NCBI GenBank assembly: GCA_903882935.1
Contig: CAIRZB010000043.1
Location: 1-64,000, forward strand
DNA length: 64,000 nucleotides
Source: an uncultured Parafilimonas sp.
GTDB taxonomy: Bacteria; Bacteroidota; Bacteroidia; Chitinophagales; Chitinophagaceae
Reading direction: 5' to 3'
Shown: positions 34,334-42,802 of the stretch, piece after piece
Layout of the letters: every line of letters starts with the position of its first letter
Position numbering within the stretch: the stretch's first letter is position 1
Program-made: the position numbers and the translations under genes
The notes under the pieces: generated by a model
The model's database searches: none
Seen by the model: the letters and a program-made list of their open reading frames with translations, nothing else
What the model was told of the DNA's origin: nothing

Positions 34334-36844
34334 CTATTCACCCGCCAAAAAAACAGCATTCGCAAATAGTAATTTGCCATTTTGCCAAAATTGCCTAAAC
34401 AAAACGTCATCCGCAAAAAACACAACATTGCCGCGGCCGTAATTTTCAGCACCAATTACCAATCCGTTTTTTAAGCTCGTTTTAAGCTTGCTGCCCACGA
34501 AGCCACTGGTATAAGCGGCCTGTTTTATCACACCAACATTCCAGCCATCTTTTAAAAATTCGTAAATCTTGGCGTCTTGTTTCAGCGTGTAAAAATTGTT
34601 TGCGTAACCAAATGCAAGTGGGTGGGTATTGTCAAGTTCAACCTTATAAATGGCACCTGGTATGCTTTCTTTTACCTCGTCCCTTTCTCTGTCCCCATAT
34701 TTTCTTAAGGCGGTGTAATCGCTGTCGCTTTTTGGCTTACCGCTGTCATCTTTATCATCCTTTAGTTTAAAGCCAAAGTCCCCAGCTGCCAGCTCGCTCA
34801 CGCCGTTTTCCAAAGCAATTATTTTGCCGCCGCCTTTTACAAAGCCCTGCAGTTTTTCCATATTGCTTTTATTGGCCAGCACTTGGTAGTTGCCGTCTGG
34901 CACAATAAGTGTGTTGTATCCGTCAAGCCGCAGGCTGGCAAGGTTTTCCGCGCTCAGTTGTGTTAGCGGGTAGTGCATCGTTTGGTCAAAAAAGCTCCAA
35001 ACCTCACCGGCCGAGGACGAAGAAACCTGCCTGCTGCCGGTAAGCATGGCCACTTTTGGCGCGTGGATGTAATGGAAGTCGTAGGAGCCAAAATCGGGGC
35101 CTTTGTCCATAAAGCCGGTTTCCACTGCATACCCCTGCACGTTAAAAAGCCTGCAAGCCTCGTTGGTTATAGCCAGCCAATCGGCTATGTTGTTACCTTT
35201 AAGCACCACCAGCGTGCCGCGTTCGTAAGTCTTGCCGTTGTACGTAAAAGGGCTTTCTGCAAAACGCACTTTTACCTGTTTTTGCAAAAGGTAGGCAAGA
35301 AGTTTAGCGCAGTTTAAAGATGTGTAGGGTATCAGCTGTCCATAGGTGGCCTGTACCGGTGTAATAGCAACCACTTGTGGGTAGGCTGCTATGTCTAGCT
35401 TTTCTTTTACGGCATACGCTTTAACACCAAACACATACGGCACCGACCAAGCGGTTATGTCGTAGGTAACAGAGTCTGTCATCATAGTATTTGGCTCAAA
35501 AAGCACTTTTGCCAGTTTGCCTTTTGGCTGCACTGTTGAAACTGCCAATTGAAAGCCTTCGTCTACATAACTTTCGTCTTTGCCTGTTGCGTAATTAATG
35601 CCCTTGAAGTTTTTGGCGGTGGTGATGCCGTATTCAATATTGTTATTTTGCAGTAGCTCTTCCACGGGTTTTAACTGGCCTGCATCTTTTGCGGTAAGCA
35701 CATACGTTTTATAATCCATACCTACGCCGTTGCGGCTGTCGTCAAAAAACTTTTTAAATTCAGTTAATAACCGTGCTGCGTTTTTTGAGGCGGTTTCAAT
35801 GGTGCTGATGCCGGTGGTAAAATGGTGTTGGGCGCGGTCAACCAGGGTAAGCGTGTCGCCATCGGCGGTTTTAATTCCCAAGCCGGCACTTATGCCACCT
35901 TGCTCAAACGTCATGCCAATTGAGCCGTTGTAAATGGGGTAGGTGTCGCCATAGGATGGGTAGAAAAGGTCAAATTCCTTTTTGGTGAAAAACAGCCAGC
36001 CATTATTGTCAAAATAGTGGGCATTGTTGCGGCCTATTTGTACCTGAAAATCGCGTTGCCATTGGGTTATCACCTCATGGTAGGGCTGTGCGGCCGGTGC
36101 AAAATAATAGGGGCTGTTGTAGCCTTGCTCGTGGTAGTCAACATGTACCTGCGGTAGCCAGCGGTTGTATAATTTTAAGCGTTGCTGGCTTTCTTTTTGT
36201 GTTTGCCAAGCCCAGTCGCGGTTAAGGTCAAAATTGTAATGGTTGGTACGTCCTTGGGGCCAGGGTTCCACGTGTTCCCTGGCTTGTGGGTCGGCATTAA
36301 AGGCCGTGCCCACGGCTTGGTTGTACCAGTTAACATACCTGTCTCGGCCGTCGGGGTTAATGCAAGGGTCAAGCACCACCACGGTGGTTTTTAGCCATTC
36401 CTTGGCTTGGGTATTGCTTGGGTCTACCAAGGCAAACAAGGTAAGCATGGCAGCCTCGGATGAGGCGGGTTCGTTGCCGTGCACATTATAGCTAAGCCAC
36501 ACTATGGCCGGTGTACCCTCGGTAACTGGGGCCGCATTGTCTTTTGCTTGGCCTGCCAACCGCAGGTTGTTAAGCCTAATGGCCTCCAGTTTTTGTAGGT
36601 TTTCCGGCAGGGCCACGTAGGCTACTTCCAAATCGCGCCCTTCGTACGTTTCGCCGTATTTTTCAATCTTCACCATGCCGGGCAGTGCCGTTTCAACTGC
36701 TTTAAAATAGTTGAGTATTTTGTAATGGGGTGTAAACCGGGTGCCGATTTTATACCCTAAAAACTGTTCTGGCGATTGTAACGTTTGGGCTTGGGTAAAA
36801 ACAACCTGCGCTGCCGCGAAAATGATAAGAAGAATTTTTCTCAT
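34334..36844 (-). CDS. M14 family zinc carboxypeptidase, exported
   Basis: An 836-residue periplasmic or surface peptidase. Signal peptide: MRKILLIIFAAAQVVFTQAQ. The M14 zinc site is HGNEPASSE (His122, Glu125), with the distal His in QVHVDYHEQG (233/238). Substrate-binding Arg and Asn are in DPCINPDGRDRY and NFDLNRD, and the catalytic Glu is in GMTFEQGG. Residues about 600-836 carry a class I glutamine amidotransferase-like fold (VAMLTGSRQVSSSSAGEVWS, LIVPDGNYQVL, VKGGGKIIALENG). This two-part architecture is common in Bacteroidota. It probably trims peptides outside the inner membrane. There is no T9SS sorting domain. Confidence 0.93.
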   Translation of the reverse strand: MRKILLIIFAAAQVVFTQAQTLQSPEQFLGYKIGTRFTPHYKILNYFKAVETALPGMVKIEKYGETYEGRDLEVAYVALPENLQKLEAIRLNNLRLAGQAKDNAAPVTEGTPAIVWLSYNVHGNEPASSEAAMLTLFALVDPSNTQAKEWLKTTVVVLDPCINPDGRDRYVNWYNQAVGTAFNADPQAREHVEPWPQGRTNHYNFDLNRDWAWQTQKESQQRLKLYNRWLPQVHVDYHEQGYNSPYYFAPAAQPYHEVITQWQRDFQVQIGRNNAHYFDNNGWLFFTKKEFDLFYPSYGDTYPIYNGSIGMTFEQGGISAGLGIKTADGDTLTLVDRAQHHFTTGISTIETASKNAARLLTEFKKFFDDSRNGVGMDYKTYVLTAKDAGQLKPVEELLQNNNIEYGITTAKNFKGINYATGKDESYVDEGFQLAVSTVQPKGKLAKVLFEPNTMMTDSVTYDITAWSVPYVFGVKAYAVKEKLDIAAYPQVVAITPVQATYGQLIPYTSLNCAKLLAYLLQKQVKVRFAESPFTYNGKTYERGTLVVLKGNNIADWLAITNEACRLFNVQGYAVETGFMDKGPDFGSYDFHYIHAPKVAMLTGSRQVSSSSAGEVWSFFDQTMHYPLTQLSAENLASLRLDGYNTLIVPDGNYQVLANKSNMEKLQGFVKGGGKIIALENGVSELAAGDFGFKLKDDKDDSGKPKSDSDYTALRKYGDRERDEVKESIPGAIYKVELDNTHPLAFGYANNFYTLKQDAKIYEFLKDGWNVGVIKQAAYTSGFVGSKLKTSLKNGLVIGAENYGRGNVVFFADDVLFRQFWQNGKLLFANAVFLAGE

Positions 36845-37196
36845 GTTAATGTGCTAAAGGTGTAACAAACAGTGTGCAAAGTATCCGCTTAAATAATCTG
36901 GGGCAGCCATTTGTAAACTGCTGCCTTCTTTTGGCTGGTGAAAATATTGAAACTAAGCACAGTGGCAAAAAAATAGTGGGTATTTAAAAATTAGGAACCC
37001 TTGGCAAGTGAAAACCCGCGGTATTGTGCAATAAATGGCAGTAGGTTAGGGACTATCGTAAAACATAATTTCAACTTGCAGTCCAATAAAGGGCCGGTCA
37101 TTATTTAAGGGGTTGAAAACGACACGGGCCTGGCTCTGTGGAAACCTGCTGCAATAATTTGGGGTTAGCCTGTTTAAACATGGGCAATATTTTTGC
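36845..37196. other. Intergenic gap, no supported gene
   Basis: 352 bases between the M14 peptidase and the RDD protein, both on the minus strand. No open frame of coding character, clear terminator or repeat is seen. A near-consensus TACTTTG box on the minus strand close to 36878-36884 may belong to the peptidase promoter. Confidence 0.4.
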
Positions 37197-37577
37197 CTAT
37201 GCTTCTACAACGGCTGTTTTGGTAACATAGTCGTGCAAAGTACGCTCAGTAAAAGCTATAAAAACGCAGTCTACAATCAATGTAAGGCGCAATAAACTGC
37301 GTACCAGTATTTGCCAAAACGCTGGGCGTTTGCCGTTTTCGGCCACTACTTTGCTCATGGTAAGCCATTTGGCAGGTGTACGGCCAAAAAACAGCTCAAA
37401 AAACAAATAATACAATACCATCACCAGCCAAAAAAAGTAATAAAAAGGCCAGCCATCTGTATGGTAGTAGTAGCTGCGAAAATTACTGGCGTAGTTGCAA
37501 ACCCAACTGATGCCAAAAATCAGCAATGTGTCAATAATAAAATTAAGAACCCGGGTGCCGATGCCTACATAATTCAT
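37197..37577 (-). CDS. RDD family membrane protein
   Basis: A 126-residue inner-membrane protein. It opens MNYVGIGTRVLNFIIDTLLI with the conserved Arg and Asp of the RDD motif in the first helix. Two more membrane helices follow (WPFYYFFWLVMVLYYLFFELF), then the family's F-x-G-R-T-P-A-K block, FFGRTPAKWLTMSKVV. The last part contains RSLLRLTLIVDCVFIAF. RDD proteins include Na+/H+ antiporters, but most are uncharacterised. The ATG at 37577 is preferred to an upstream start at 37688, since the RDD helix begins there and CATCTTTG, close to the -7 consensus, lies just before it. Confidence 0.88.
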   Translation of the reverse strand: MNYVGIGTRVLNFIIDTLLIFGISWVCNYASNFRSYYYHTDGWPFYYFFWLVMVLYYLFFELFFGRTPAKWLTMSKVVAENGKRPAFWQILVRSLLRLTLIVDCVFIAFTERTLHDYVTKTAVVEA

Positions 37578-37699
37578 ACTGCAAAGATGGGGGGAAAAGT
37601 TCATGGTTGGCCAAAAAAGTGCATAGTCCACGGTCGAGGGCCCATGGCAAATACATGGCGGGTGGATGGCTGAAAATCCCCATTCCATCGTAGATGCGC

Positions 37700-38145
37700 A
37701 ATCGGCCAGTAACGCATTGTATTAACCATGGACGATGGGCTATCGACTTTTTCCGATCATCAATAGACATTGAGGAAGTCCATATTCGATGACTAATCGG
37801 CCTTAATCCGCAGTGTATTAACTATGGGCCACTGACTATGGGCTATCGACTTTTTCCGATCATCAATAGCCACGGAGGAAGTCCATATTCATTGAGTAAT
37901 CGGCCTGTATCCGCATTGTATTAACTATGGACTATGGGCTATCGACTTTTTCCGATCGTCAATAGCTACGGAGGAAGTCCATATTCATTGAGTAATCGGC
38001 CTTTATCCGCATTGTATTAACTATGGATGATGGGCTATCGACTTTTTCCGATCGTCAATAGCCACGGAGGAAGTCCATATTCATTGAGTAATCGGCCTTT
38101 ATCCGCATTGTATTAACCATGGACCATGGACTATGGGCTATCGAC
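37700..38145. repeat. Tandem array of 96/103-base hairpin units
   Basis: Four full units plus partial ends: units begin with TATCGAC at 37741, 37844, 37940, 38036 and 38139 (periods 103, 96, 96, 103). Each holds GGGCTATCGAC, a TTTTTCCGATC loop and GTCAATAGCC, which form a hairpin, and an outer TATGGAC/GTCCATA pair. The 103-base units differ by one extra 7-base step of the CTATGGA/CCATGGA type. The array fills the space between the RDD start and the Nudix stop. It is not a CRISPR: the whole unit is repeated and there are no unique spacers. Confidence 0.85.
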
Positions 38146-38150
38146 TACTC

Positions 38151-38564
38151 CTACATCCCCCGCAAGTATTGTTGAATAATTTCCGTAATGGTTGGGTAGC
38201 TGTTGTTTAGGTAAATGTCCAATATCTCTTTTCTTACCCACTCAATTTCCGCTATGTATTCTTCGGTTTGTGGTACCAGTTTTTGCCCCGGTGCTGCGGC
38301 CATGGCATACCAATGGCTTTCCTTATGTACGTCATCGTTAATGCGTGGCTCAAAATAGTCGTGGTAGGTAATGCCTACAAAGCCCGTAATGGCAACTTCG
38401 GCCAGGCCGGTTTCTTCGCGCACCTCACGCAACGCGCATTCCTCAATACTCTCCCCGTCGTCTAGCTTCCCTTTCGGCAGGTCCCATTTGCCCCTGCGGA
38501 ATATCATCAGTATCTCGTCGTTTTCGTTGGTAATAATCCCGCCTGCGGCAATAATTTTTGTCAT
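38151..38564 (-). CDS. Nudix hydrolase
   Basis: A 137-residue pyrophosphohydrolase. The Nudix box spans residues 32-54: GKLDDGESIEEC followed by ALREVREETGL, with all metal-binding Glu residues present. It opens MTKIIAAGGIITNENDEILM. The C-terminal half (HDYFEPRINDDVHKESHWYA) suggests the NUDIX-domain group near diadenosine- or nucleotide-sugar hydrolases; the substrate cannot be set. It lies next to the tandem repeat array, which begins five bases beyond its stop. pyrE is divergent. Confidence 0.94.
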   Translation of the reverse strand: MTKIIAAGGIITNENDEILMIFRRGKWDLPKGKLDDGESIEECALREVREETGLAEVAITGFVGITYHDYFEPRINDDVHKESHWYAMAAAPGQKLVPQTEEYIAEIEWVRKEILDIYLNNSYPTITEIIQQYLRGM

Positions 38565-38646
38565 CGTGGTGCTTTTGGTAAAACGGGTACAAATTAGGGG
38601 TAATTTTTTGAATGCAAACCCTGCACCTTGGGGTGGCGGGTGTTTT

Positions 38647-38802
38647 TAACCACAGAGTTATAGGATTTGTTTGCACAGAGTGGCCTGGGGTATCTTGTTG
38701 TAAAAGCATGCAAAGTTGGCCAGATATATTAAACAAAAGGCCCTGAAAGCGAATCCAAACTCCGTGTTACTCCGTGCCATAACACCCTTAACGCTGTGGT
38801 TA
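38647..38802. repeat. 156-base element with TAACCACAG inverted ends
   Basis: TAACCACAG (38647-38655) and CTGTGGTTA (38794-38802) are perfect inverted termini. The inside has short G/C-rich pieces (GCACAGAGTGGCC; CTCCGTG twice) that pair partly with each other. Sequences of the CCACAGAG/CTCCGTG type are common dispersed intergenic repeats in environmental bacteria. It could be a MITE-like or extragenic repeat. The gap 38565-38994 otherwise holds no gene. Confidence 0.5.
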
Positions 38803-38861
38803 GAAAATCCTAATTTTTACAGAATTGATTGCAATACCTACTTTCGCGGATGTAACGCCAA

Positions 38862-38974
38862 GGTGAAAGGTTTAGGGCTACGGGTTAAGGCCTTAAACCT
38901 TACGCGCCAAGCCTCACACCGTATTAAAGGTTTCGAGCGTGTTGCGTTAAATGTTACACCCTAAACCTTACACC
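38862..38974. repeat. Degenerate 7-base repeat tract upstream of pyrE
   Basis: Successive heptamers in register: GGTGAAA, GGTTTAG, GGCTACG, GGTTAAG, then the complementary type TTAAACC, TTACGCG, CCAAGCC, TCACACC, and near the end TTACACC, CTAAACC, TTACACC (38954-38974). The tract ends 21 bases before the pyrE ATG, so it forms most of the pyrE upstream region. Confidence 0.55.
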
Positions 38975-38994
38975 ATATAAAAGTATTTACCATT

Positions 38995-39627
38995 ATGCTG
39001 TCTAACCAAAAAGCCGTTGCCGAAAAATTGCTGCATGCGGGCGCTGTTAAACTTAGCCCTGAAAACCCATTTACATGGGCCAGCGGCTGGAAAAGCCCCA
39101 TCTATTGCGATAACCGCAAGGTGCTTTCCTTCCCTTATGTGCGCGATTTTGTGAAAAGCGAGATGTGCAATGTGATATTTGAAACATTTGCGAATGCTGA
39201 TGTGCTGGCCGGTGTGGCTACTGCCGGTATACCCTGGGGGGCGATGGCGGCCGACCAATTAAAACTGCCTTTTATATATGTACGGCCAAAGCCAAAAGAA
39301 CACGGGTTGGGTAACCAAATTGAGGGTTATTATGAAAAAGGCCAAAAGGTGCTGGTGGTGGAAGATTTAATTTCAACAGGCAAAAGCAGCCTGCAGGTGG
39401 TGGATGTTTTGCGTGCCGCAGGCATTGAAGTGGAAGGCATGGTGTCTATCTTTAATTATGGGTTCCCGTTGGCCGAAGAGGCGTTTAAAAAAGCCGGTGT
39501 TCCCTACTATTCCTTAACAAATTATTCAGCATTGATTGGCTTAGCTTTGGAGAAGGGTTCCATCACTGAGGAAACCGAAAAAATACTACTGCGCTGGAGG
39601 GAAGATCCGGCGGCCTGGGGGAGGTGA
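38995..39627 (+). CDS. pyrE: Orotate phosphoribosyltransferase
   Basis: A 210-residue enzyme that joins orotate and PRPP to make orotidine 5'-phosphate in pyrimidine synthesis. The substrate region reads FTWASGWKSPIYCDNRK; the flexible loop is VRPKPKEHGLGNQIEG; the PRPP motif is KVLVVEDLISTGKSS. Length and order match dimeric PyrE. Other pyr genes are not adjacent. Heptamer repeat tracts lie immediately before and after it. No TAnnTTTG box is seen in the usual place (TATTTACC at 38982 is poor). Confidence 0.96.
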   Translation: MLSNQKAVAEKLLHAGAVKLSPENPFTWASGWKSPIYCDNRKVLSFPYVRDFVKSEMCNVIFETFANADVLAGVATAGIPWGAMAADQLKLPFIYVRPKPKEHGLGNQIEGYYEKGQKVLVVEDLISTGKSSLQVVDVLRAAGIEVEGMVSIFNYGFPLAEEAFKKAGVPYYSLTNYSALIGLALEKGSITEETEKILLRWREDPAAWGR

Positions 39628-39634
39628 GGGCGGG

Positions 39635-39788
39635 AAACGTGAGACGGGAAACGTGAATGGGGAAACGTGAGACGTGAGACGTGAATCGTGAAACGTGAGA
39701 CGTGAATCGTGAAACGTGAATGGTGAAACGTGAAACGTGAGACGTGAGACGTGAATCGTGAATGGGGAAACGTGAAACGGCAATGGAG
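39635..39788. repeat. Microsatellite of 22 heptamers (AAACGTG/AGACGTG/AATCGTG)
   Basis: From 39635, 22 uninterrupted seven-base units keep strict register: AAACGTG, AGACGTG, AATCGTG and AATGGGG variants. The tract begins eight bases after the pyrE stop. On the minus strand it encodes an artificial HVSRFTFHDSRL-like peptide, which is not a real gene. It resembles the short tandemly repeated repetitive sequences known from cyanobacteria. Confidence 0.85.
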
Positions 39789-39886
39789 AATTGCTTTTAG
39801 TATAGAATAAGCGAAGCCGAAAGTAATGGGGCCATCCAAAGTTGTGTTTATAGGGCAATGACCAATGTTATATCATTAAAAAAGCG

Positions 39887-40306
39887 ATGATGAGAAAAAT
39901 GATTTGTTTTATTGCAATGGCAGTTGTTTCGCTTGGTGTTAAAGCACAGGTGATGCAAGCAAAATCTGTTTGGGCCACCTTTACCGTTCCGCAGATGAAA
40001 TGCTGGGAATGTAAAAGCCGGCTGGAAAAATACTTGTTTCATGAAACAGGCGCGGGCGACGATGCCAGTGTTTTTAAAGTTGTCGTTAATATGTTTAACG
40101 GCACAGTGCGCATAAACTACGTACCAGACCGCATTACAGCCGACAACCTGAGGGCCGCCATCTCCAGCGCGGGGTACGATGTTGACAGCCTTAAGGCAAA
40201 CCCCGACAGTTATAAGTTGCTGCCCCCCGTGTGCAAACGCAAGGATGAGGGCGGCGGCCCGCAAAAAGGTAAGCCCTGCAACGTAGCCCCCGAAGGAGAG
40301 GACTAA
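39887..40306 (+). CDS. Exported heavy-metal-associated (HMA) domain-like protein
   Basis: A 139-residue protein with a signal peptide (MMRKMICFIAMAVVSLGVKA). The mature part is HMA-like: VPQMKCWECKSRLEKYL carries a CxxC pair at Cys39 and Cys42 in the place of the copper/mercury-binding site, followed by VVNMFNGTVRINYVPDRIT and LRAAISSAGYDVDSL. The usual pattern MxCxxC is kept (MKCWEC). The Gly/Lys-rich tail (KRKDEGGGPQKGKPCNVAPE) has two more Cys. Being exported, it may bind metal in the periplasm. The GNAT gene starts six bases after its stop, so they form an operon. Confidence 0.8.
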   Translation: MMRKMICFIAMAVVSLGVKAQVMQAKSVWATFTVPQMKCWECKSRLEKYLFHETGAGDDASVFKVVVNMFNGTVRINYVPDRITADNLRAAISSAGYDVDSLKANPDSYKLLPPVCKRKDEGGGPQKGKPCNVAPEGED

Positions 40307-40311
40307 AAATA

Positions 40312-40839
40312 ATGGAAGCGAACACTTTATCCATCAGGCAGGTAGTGCCAGCTGATGCTGAAGCATTCAGGCAACTGTGTATTGAAACCTTTGTAGACAC
40401 CTACAACATTTACAACACGCCGGAAAACATGCAGTTGTATATTGATACGCATTATACCCCCCAGCGGGTGCTGGATGAAATAAACAGCAGCACCATGCAG
40501 TTTTACTTGGCTGTTGCCGAGGATAAACTGGCAGGCTATGTTAAGATGCGCACGACCGAAAACCCGCCCGAATTGGCCGGTAAAAAGCACATTGAAATTG
40601 AACGTATTTATGTGCTGCCCGGTTATAAAGGGTTAAAAATTGGAAAAAGCCTGATAGCCCATGCAGCCACAGTGGCCCGCGGGCAACAATTTGAAGTGCT
40701 TTGGTTAGGTGTATGGGAGAAAAATGACCATGCAATTGCGTTTTACACCAAACAGGGTTTTACTGTGTTTGGCGAGCATGATTTTATACTGGGCACCGAT
40801 AGGCAAAAGGATTGGTTGATGAAGTTGGAGCTTGTGTAA
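40312..40839 (+). CDS. GNAT family N-acetyltransferase
   Basis: A 175-residue acyl-CoA-dependent acetyltransferase. Strand 4 reads EIERIYVLPGYKGLKIGKSL, giving the P-loop-like Q/R-x-x-G-x-G/A site in the form GYKGLKIGK. Motif B is WLGVWEKNDHAIAFYTKQGF, with FTVFGEHDF after it. It opens SIRQVVPADAEAFRQLC, a common GNAT start. The substrate is unknown; small GNATs of this type include spermidine/spermine-like or RimI-like enzymes. It is co-transcribed with the exported HMA-like gene. Confidence 0.92.
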   Translation: MEANTLSIRQVVPADAEAFRQLCIETFVDTYNIYNTPENMQLYIDTHYTPQRVLDEINSSTMQFYLAVAEDKLAGYVKMRTTENPPELAGKKHIEIERIYVLPGYKGLKIGKSLIAHAATVARGQQFEVLWLGVWEKNDHAIAFYTKQGFTVFGEHDFILGTDRQKDWLMKLELV

Positions 40840-41179
40840 TAATAGTGCCTCGCTTATTGGCTGTCGAATTTTTGCTGCCTTAATATTCGCCTTCTTTAAA
40901 CCCCTATTACCGGCAGCTTGCAGAAAAACAAAGTATAGCTATTAGCATAATCTTACGTTGTTAATTCGCCGTTTGGTTCCGGTATTTCAATTCGGCGTTT
41001 AAGCTATAAATAATTTAAGCAGCACACTTTTGGTGCTGTTTTCTGCTGTAGCCACTAAAAGGTGTTGCAGCGCAATCCCGCCATTAAATTTCTCCACACA
41101 AAAATCCTTTGCTACCTTACGGCTATTACGGCAATGGCATTACCGGTTGGTGGCCAATGCCCTCACGAAATATACCTGT
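40840..41179. other. Intergenic gap, no supported gene
   Basis: About 340 bases between the GNAT gene and the amine oxidase. The oxidase frame is open back to 41030, but that portion has weak coding character (Cys/Leu-rich, no motif). No TAnnTTTG box or strong terminator was found. Confidence 0.4.
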
Positions 41180-42802
41180 ATGCTCCTTAGCCGAAAAACT
41201 GCCATTAAACTACCCGCACTTAACCAGTTAAAGCAAGCCTTTGGCATATCGGCCACCGCCCATGAAAACAACAGCAGCGATGTTCTCGACTTTGCTGGTC
41301 AGCCGCAGGCTAAACCGCTTAGCCGGCGCAGTTTTATGGGCAATATGGTAAAAGCAAGCGCTGCCATTGGCGTTGCAGGGCTTTACCAGGCCTGTAACCC
41401 CGCCAATAAAAAAACACAATCGCGCATTGCCATTGTGGGTGCGGGCATAGCGGGTTTGCATGCCGCCTACATATTGAAGCAGGCAGGCTTTACGGCCGAT
41501 ATGTATGAAGCCAGCGGCAGGGTAGGGGGGCGTATATTTTCAGTGGCCGATTTAATGGAAAAAGGCTACTGGACGGAGATGGGCGGCGAATTTATTGACA
41601 GCGGCCACAAGGATATGTTGAACCTTGCCAATCAGTTTAACCTGCCTTTGCTCGACCGCAGGGCACCAAAAGAGTTATCGCTAGGATTAGAGGAATATGC
41701 TTATTATTTTAATAAAACATATTACCACCAAAAAGACATTGTTGAGGCATTGCATCCGTTTACCCCGCAGTTGAAAAAAGACATTGCCTCCCTTTCTGGC
41801 GATATTTCTTACACCAGCCATACCAAAAACGACGTGTATTTCGATAATCTTTCCATAGTGGACTATACGGATAAATTGGGCTTGTCGGGATGGTTTAAGT
41901 CGTTCATTAATAACGGGTACACTGCCGAATACGGCATGGAGGCCAGCGAGCAGTCGGCCCTTAATTTTTTACAGCTCATCAGCCCCGACGCGCAAGGCAA
42001 TTTTGCACCATACGGCATAAGTGATGAGCGGTTTTCCATCATAGGCGGCAACGAAAAACTGTGCGCGGCACTGGGCACCCAGCTTGCCCAGCAGATTAAG
42101 CTAGGACATACTTTGGCGGCCATTAACCAGAACAACAGCGGCCAATATGTGTTAACGTTTAACACCGATGTAAAGCAACTGACTGAAATAACCGCAGATT
42201 TTGTGTTGCTTACGGTGCCTTTTCCCGTATTGCGCGGCGTGGATATGCAATTGCCGCTGCCCGCTTGGAAAATGAACGGCATACAGCAGTTGGGCGTAGG
42301 CACGAACGGAAAGATTTTTATAGGCGTACACGACCGGGTATGGCGCAAACAAGGCTACGCCGGTTATGCTTTTACCGACAATGGCCTGATGAACGGGTAC
42401 GATTCCACCCAAATGCAGCATGGCAACAATGGCGCGGGGGTTTATACCATTGCGCCGGGGGGTAAGGCCGGTGCGGCAGTAGGCAGTGGGGATGCCAACC
42501 TTATGCAACAAACGGCCATTGGCCAATTGGACGAACTTTACCCCGGTGCAAAGGGTGCTTTTACGGGCAGGATAAGCCATTGGAACTGGCGCGACTACCC
42601 TTTGAGCAAATGCAGCTACATGTCGTACAAAACTGGCCAATATACCACCATTGCGGGCAGCCAGTTTCAACCGGTAGGCAACCTATATTTTGCTGGTGAG
42701 CACTGCAGCATAGCCTCGCAGGGCTTTATGAACGGCGGTGCGGAAACAGGGCGCATGGCGGCGGAGTTGATGATTAAGAAGTTGACCGCCAAAGCCGTCT
42801 GA
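41180..42802 (+). CDS. FAD-dependent amine oxidase, Tat-exported
   Basis: A 540-residue flavin monoamine oxidase family protein. A twin-arginine signal SRRSFMGNMVKASAAIGVAG precedes a Cys (YQAC), so it may be a Tat lipoprotein; about 50 residues lie before the RR. The FAD site is IAIVGAGIAGLHAAYILKQA, then VYEASGR-type YEASGRVGGRI. The C-terminal FAD motif is NLYFAGEHCSIASQGFMNGG. It oxidises amines or amino acids, making H2O2; the substrate is not clear. The ATG at 41180 is preferred to the open frame beginning at 41030. Its TGA stop lies within the first GTCTGAC repeat. Confidence 0.9.
   Translation: MLLSRKTAIKLPALNQLKQAFGISATAHENNSSDVLDFAGQPQAKPLSRRSFMGNMVKASAAIGVAGLYQACNPANKKTQSRIAIVGAGIAGLHAAYILKQAGFTADMYEASGRVGGRIFSVADLMEKGYWTEMGGEFIDSGHKDMLNLANQFNLPLLDRRAPKELSLGLEEYAYYFNKTYYHQKDIVEALHPFTPQLKKDIASLSGDISYTSHTKNDVYFDNLSIVDYTDKLGLSGWFKSFINNGYTAEYGMEASEQSALNFLQLISPDAQGNFAPYGISDERFSIIGGNEKLCAALGTQLAQQIKLGHTLAAINQNNSGQYVLTFNTDVKQLTEITADFVLLTVPFPVLRGVDMQLPLPAWKMNGIQQLGVGTNGKIFIGVHDRVWRKQGYAGYAFTDNGLMNGYDSTQMQHGNNGAGVYTIAPGGKAGAAVGSGDANLMQQTAIGQLDELYPGAKGAFTGRISHWNWRDYPLSKCSYMSYKTGQYTTIAGSQFQPVGNLYFAGEHCSIASQGFMNGGAETGRMAAELMIKKLTAKAV

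Noticed and set aside
37700-38145. CRISPR-like array
   Set aside because: The entire 96/103-base unit is repeated, with no unique spacers and no cas genes in the window.
38716-38964. 82-residue plus-strand frame upstream of pyrE
   Set aside because: It lies across the MITE-like element and the heptamer tract; repeat sequence rather than coding.
39522-39858. Two minus-strand open frames with HVSRFTFHDSRL-like repeats
   Set aside because: They are simple translations of the heptamer microsatellite after pyrE; low complexity and no start context.
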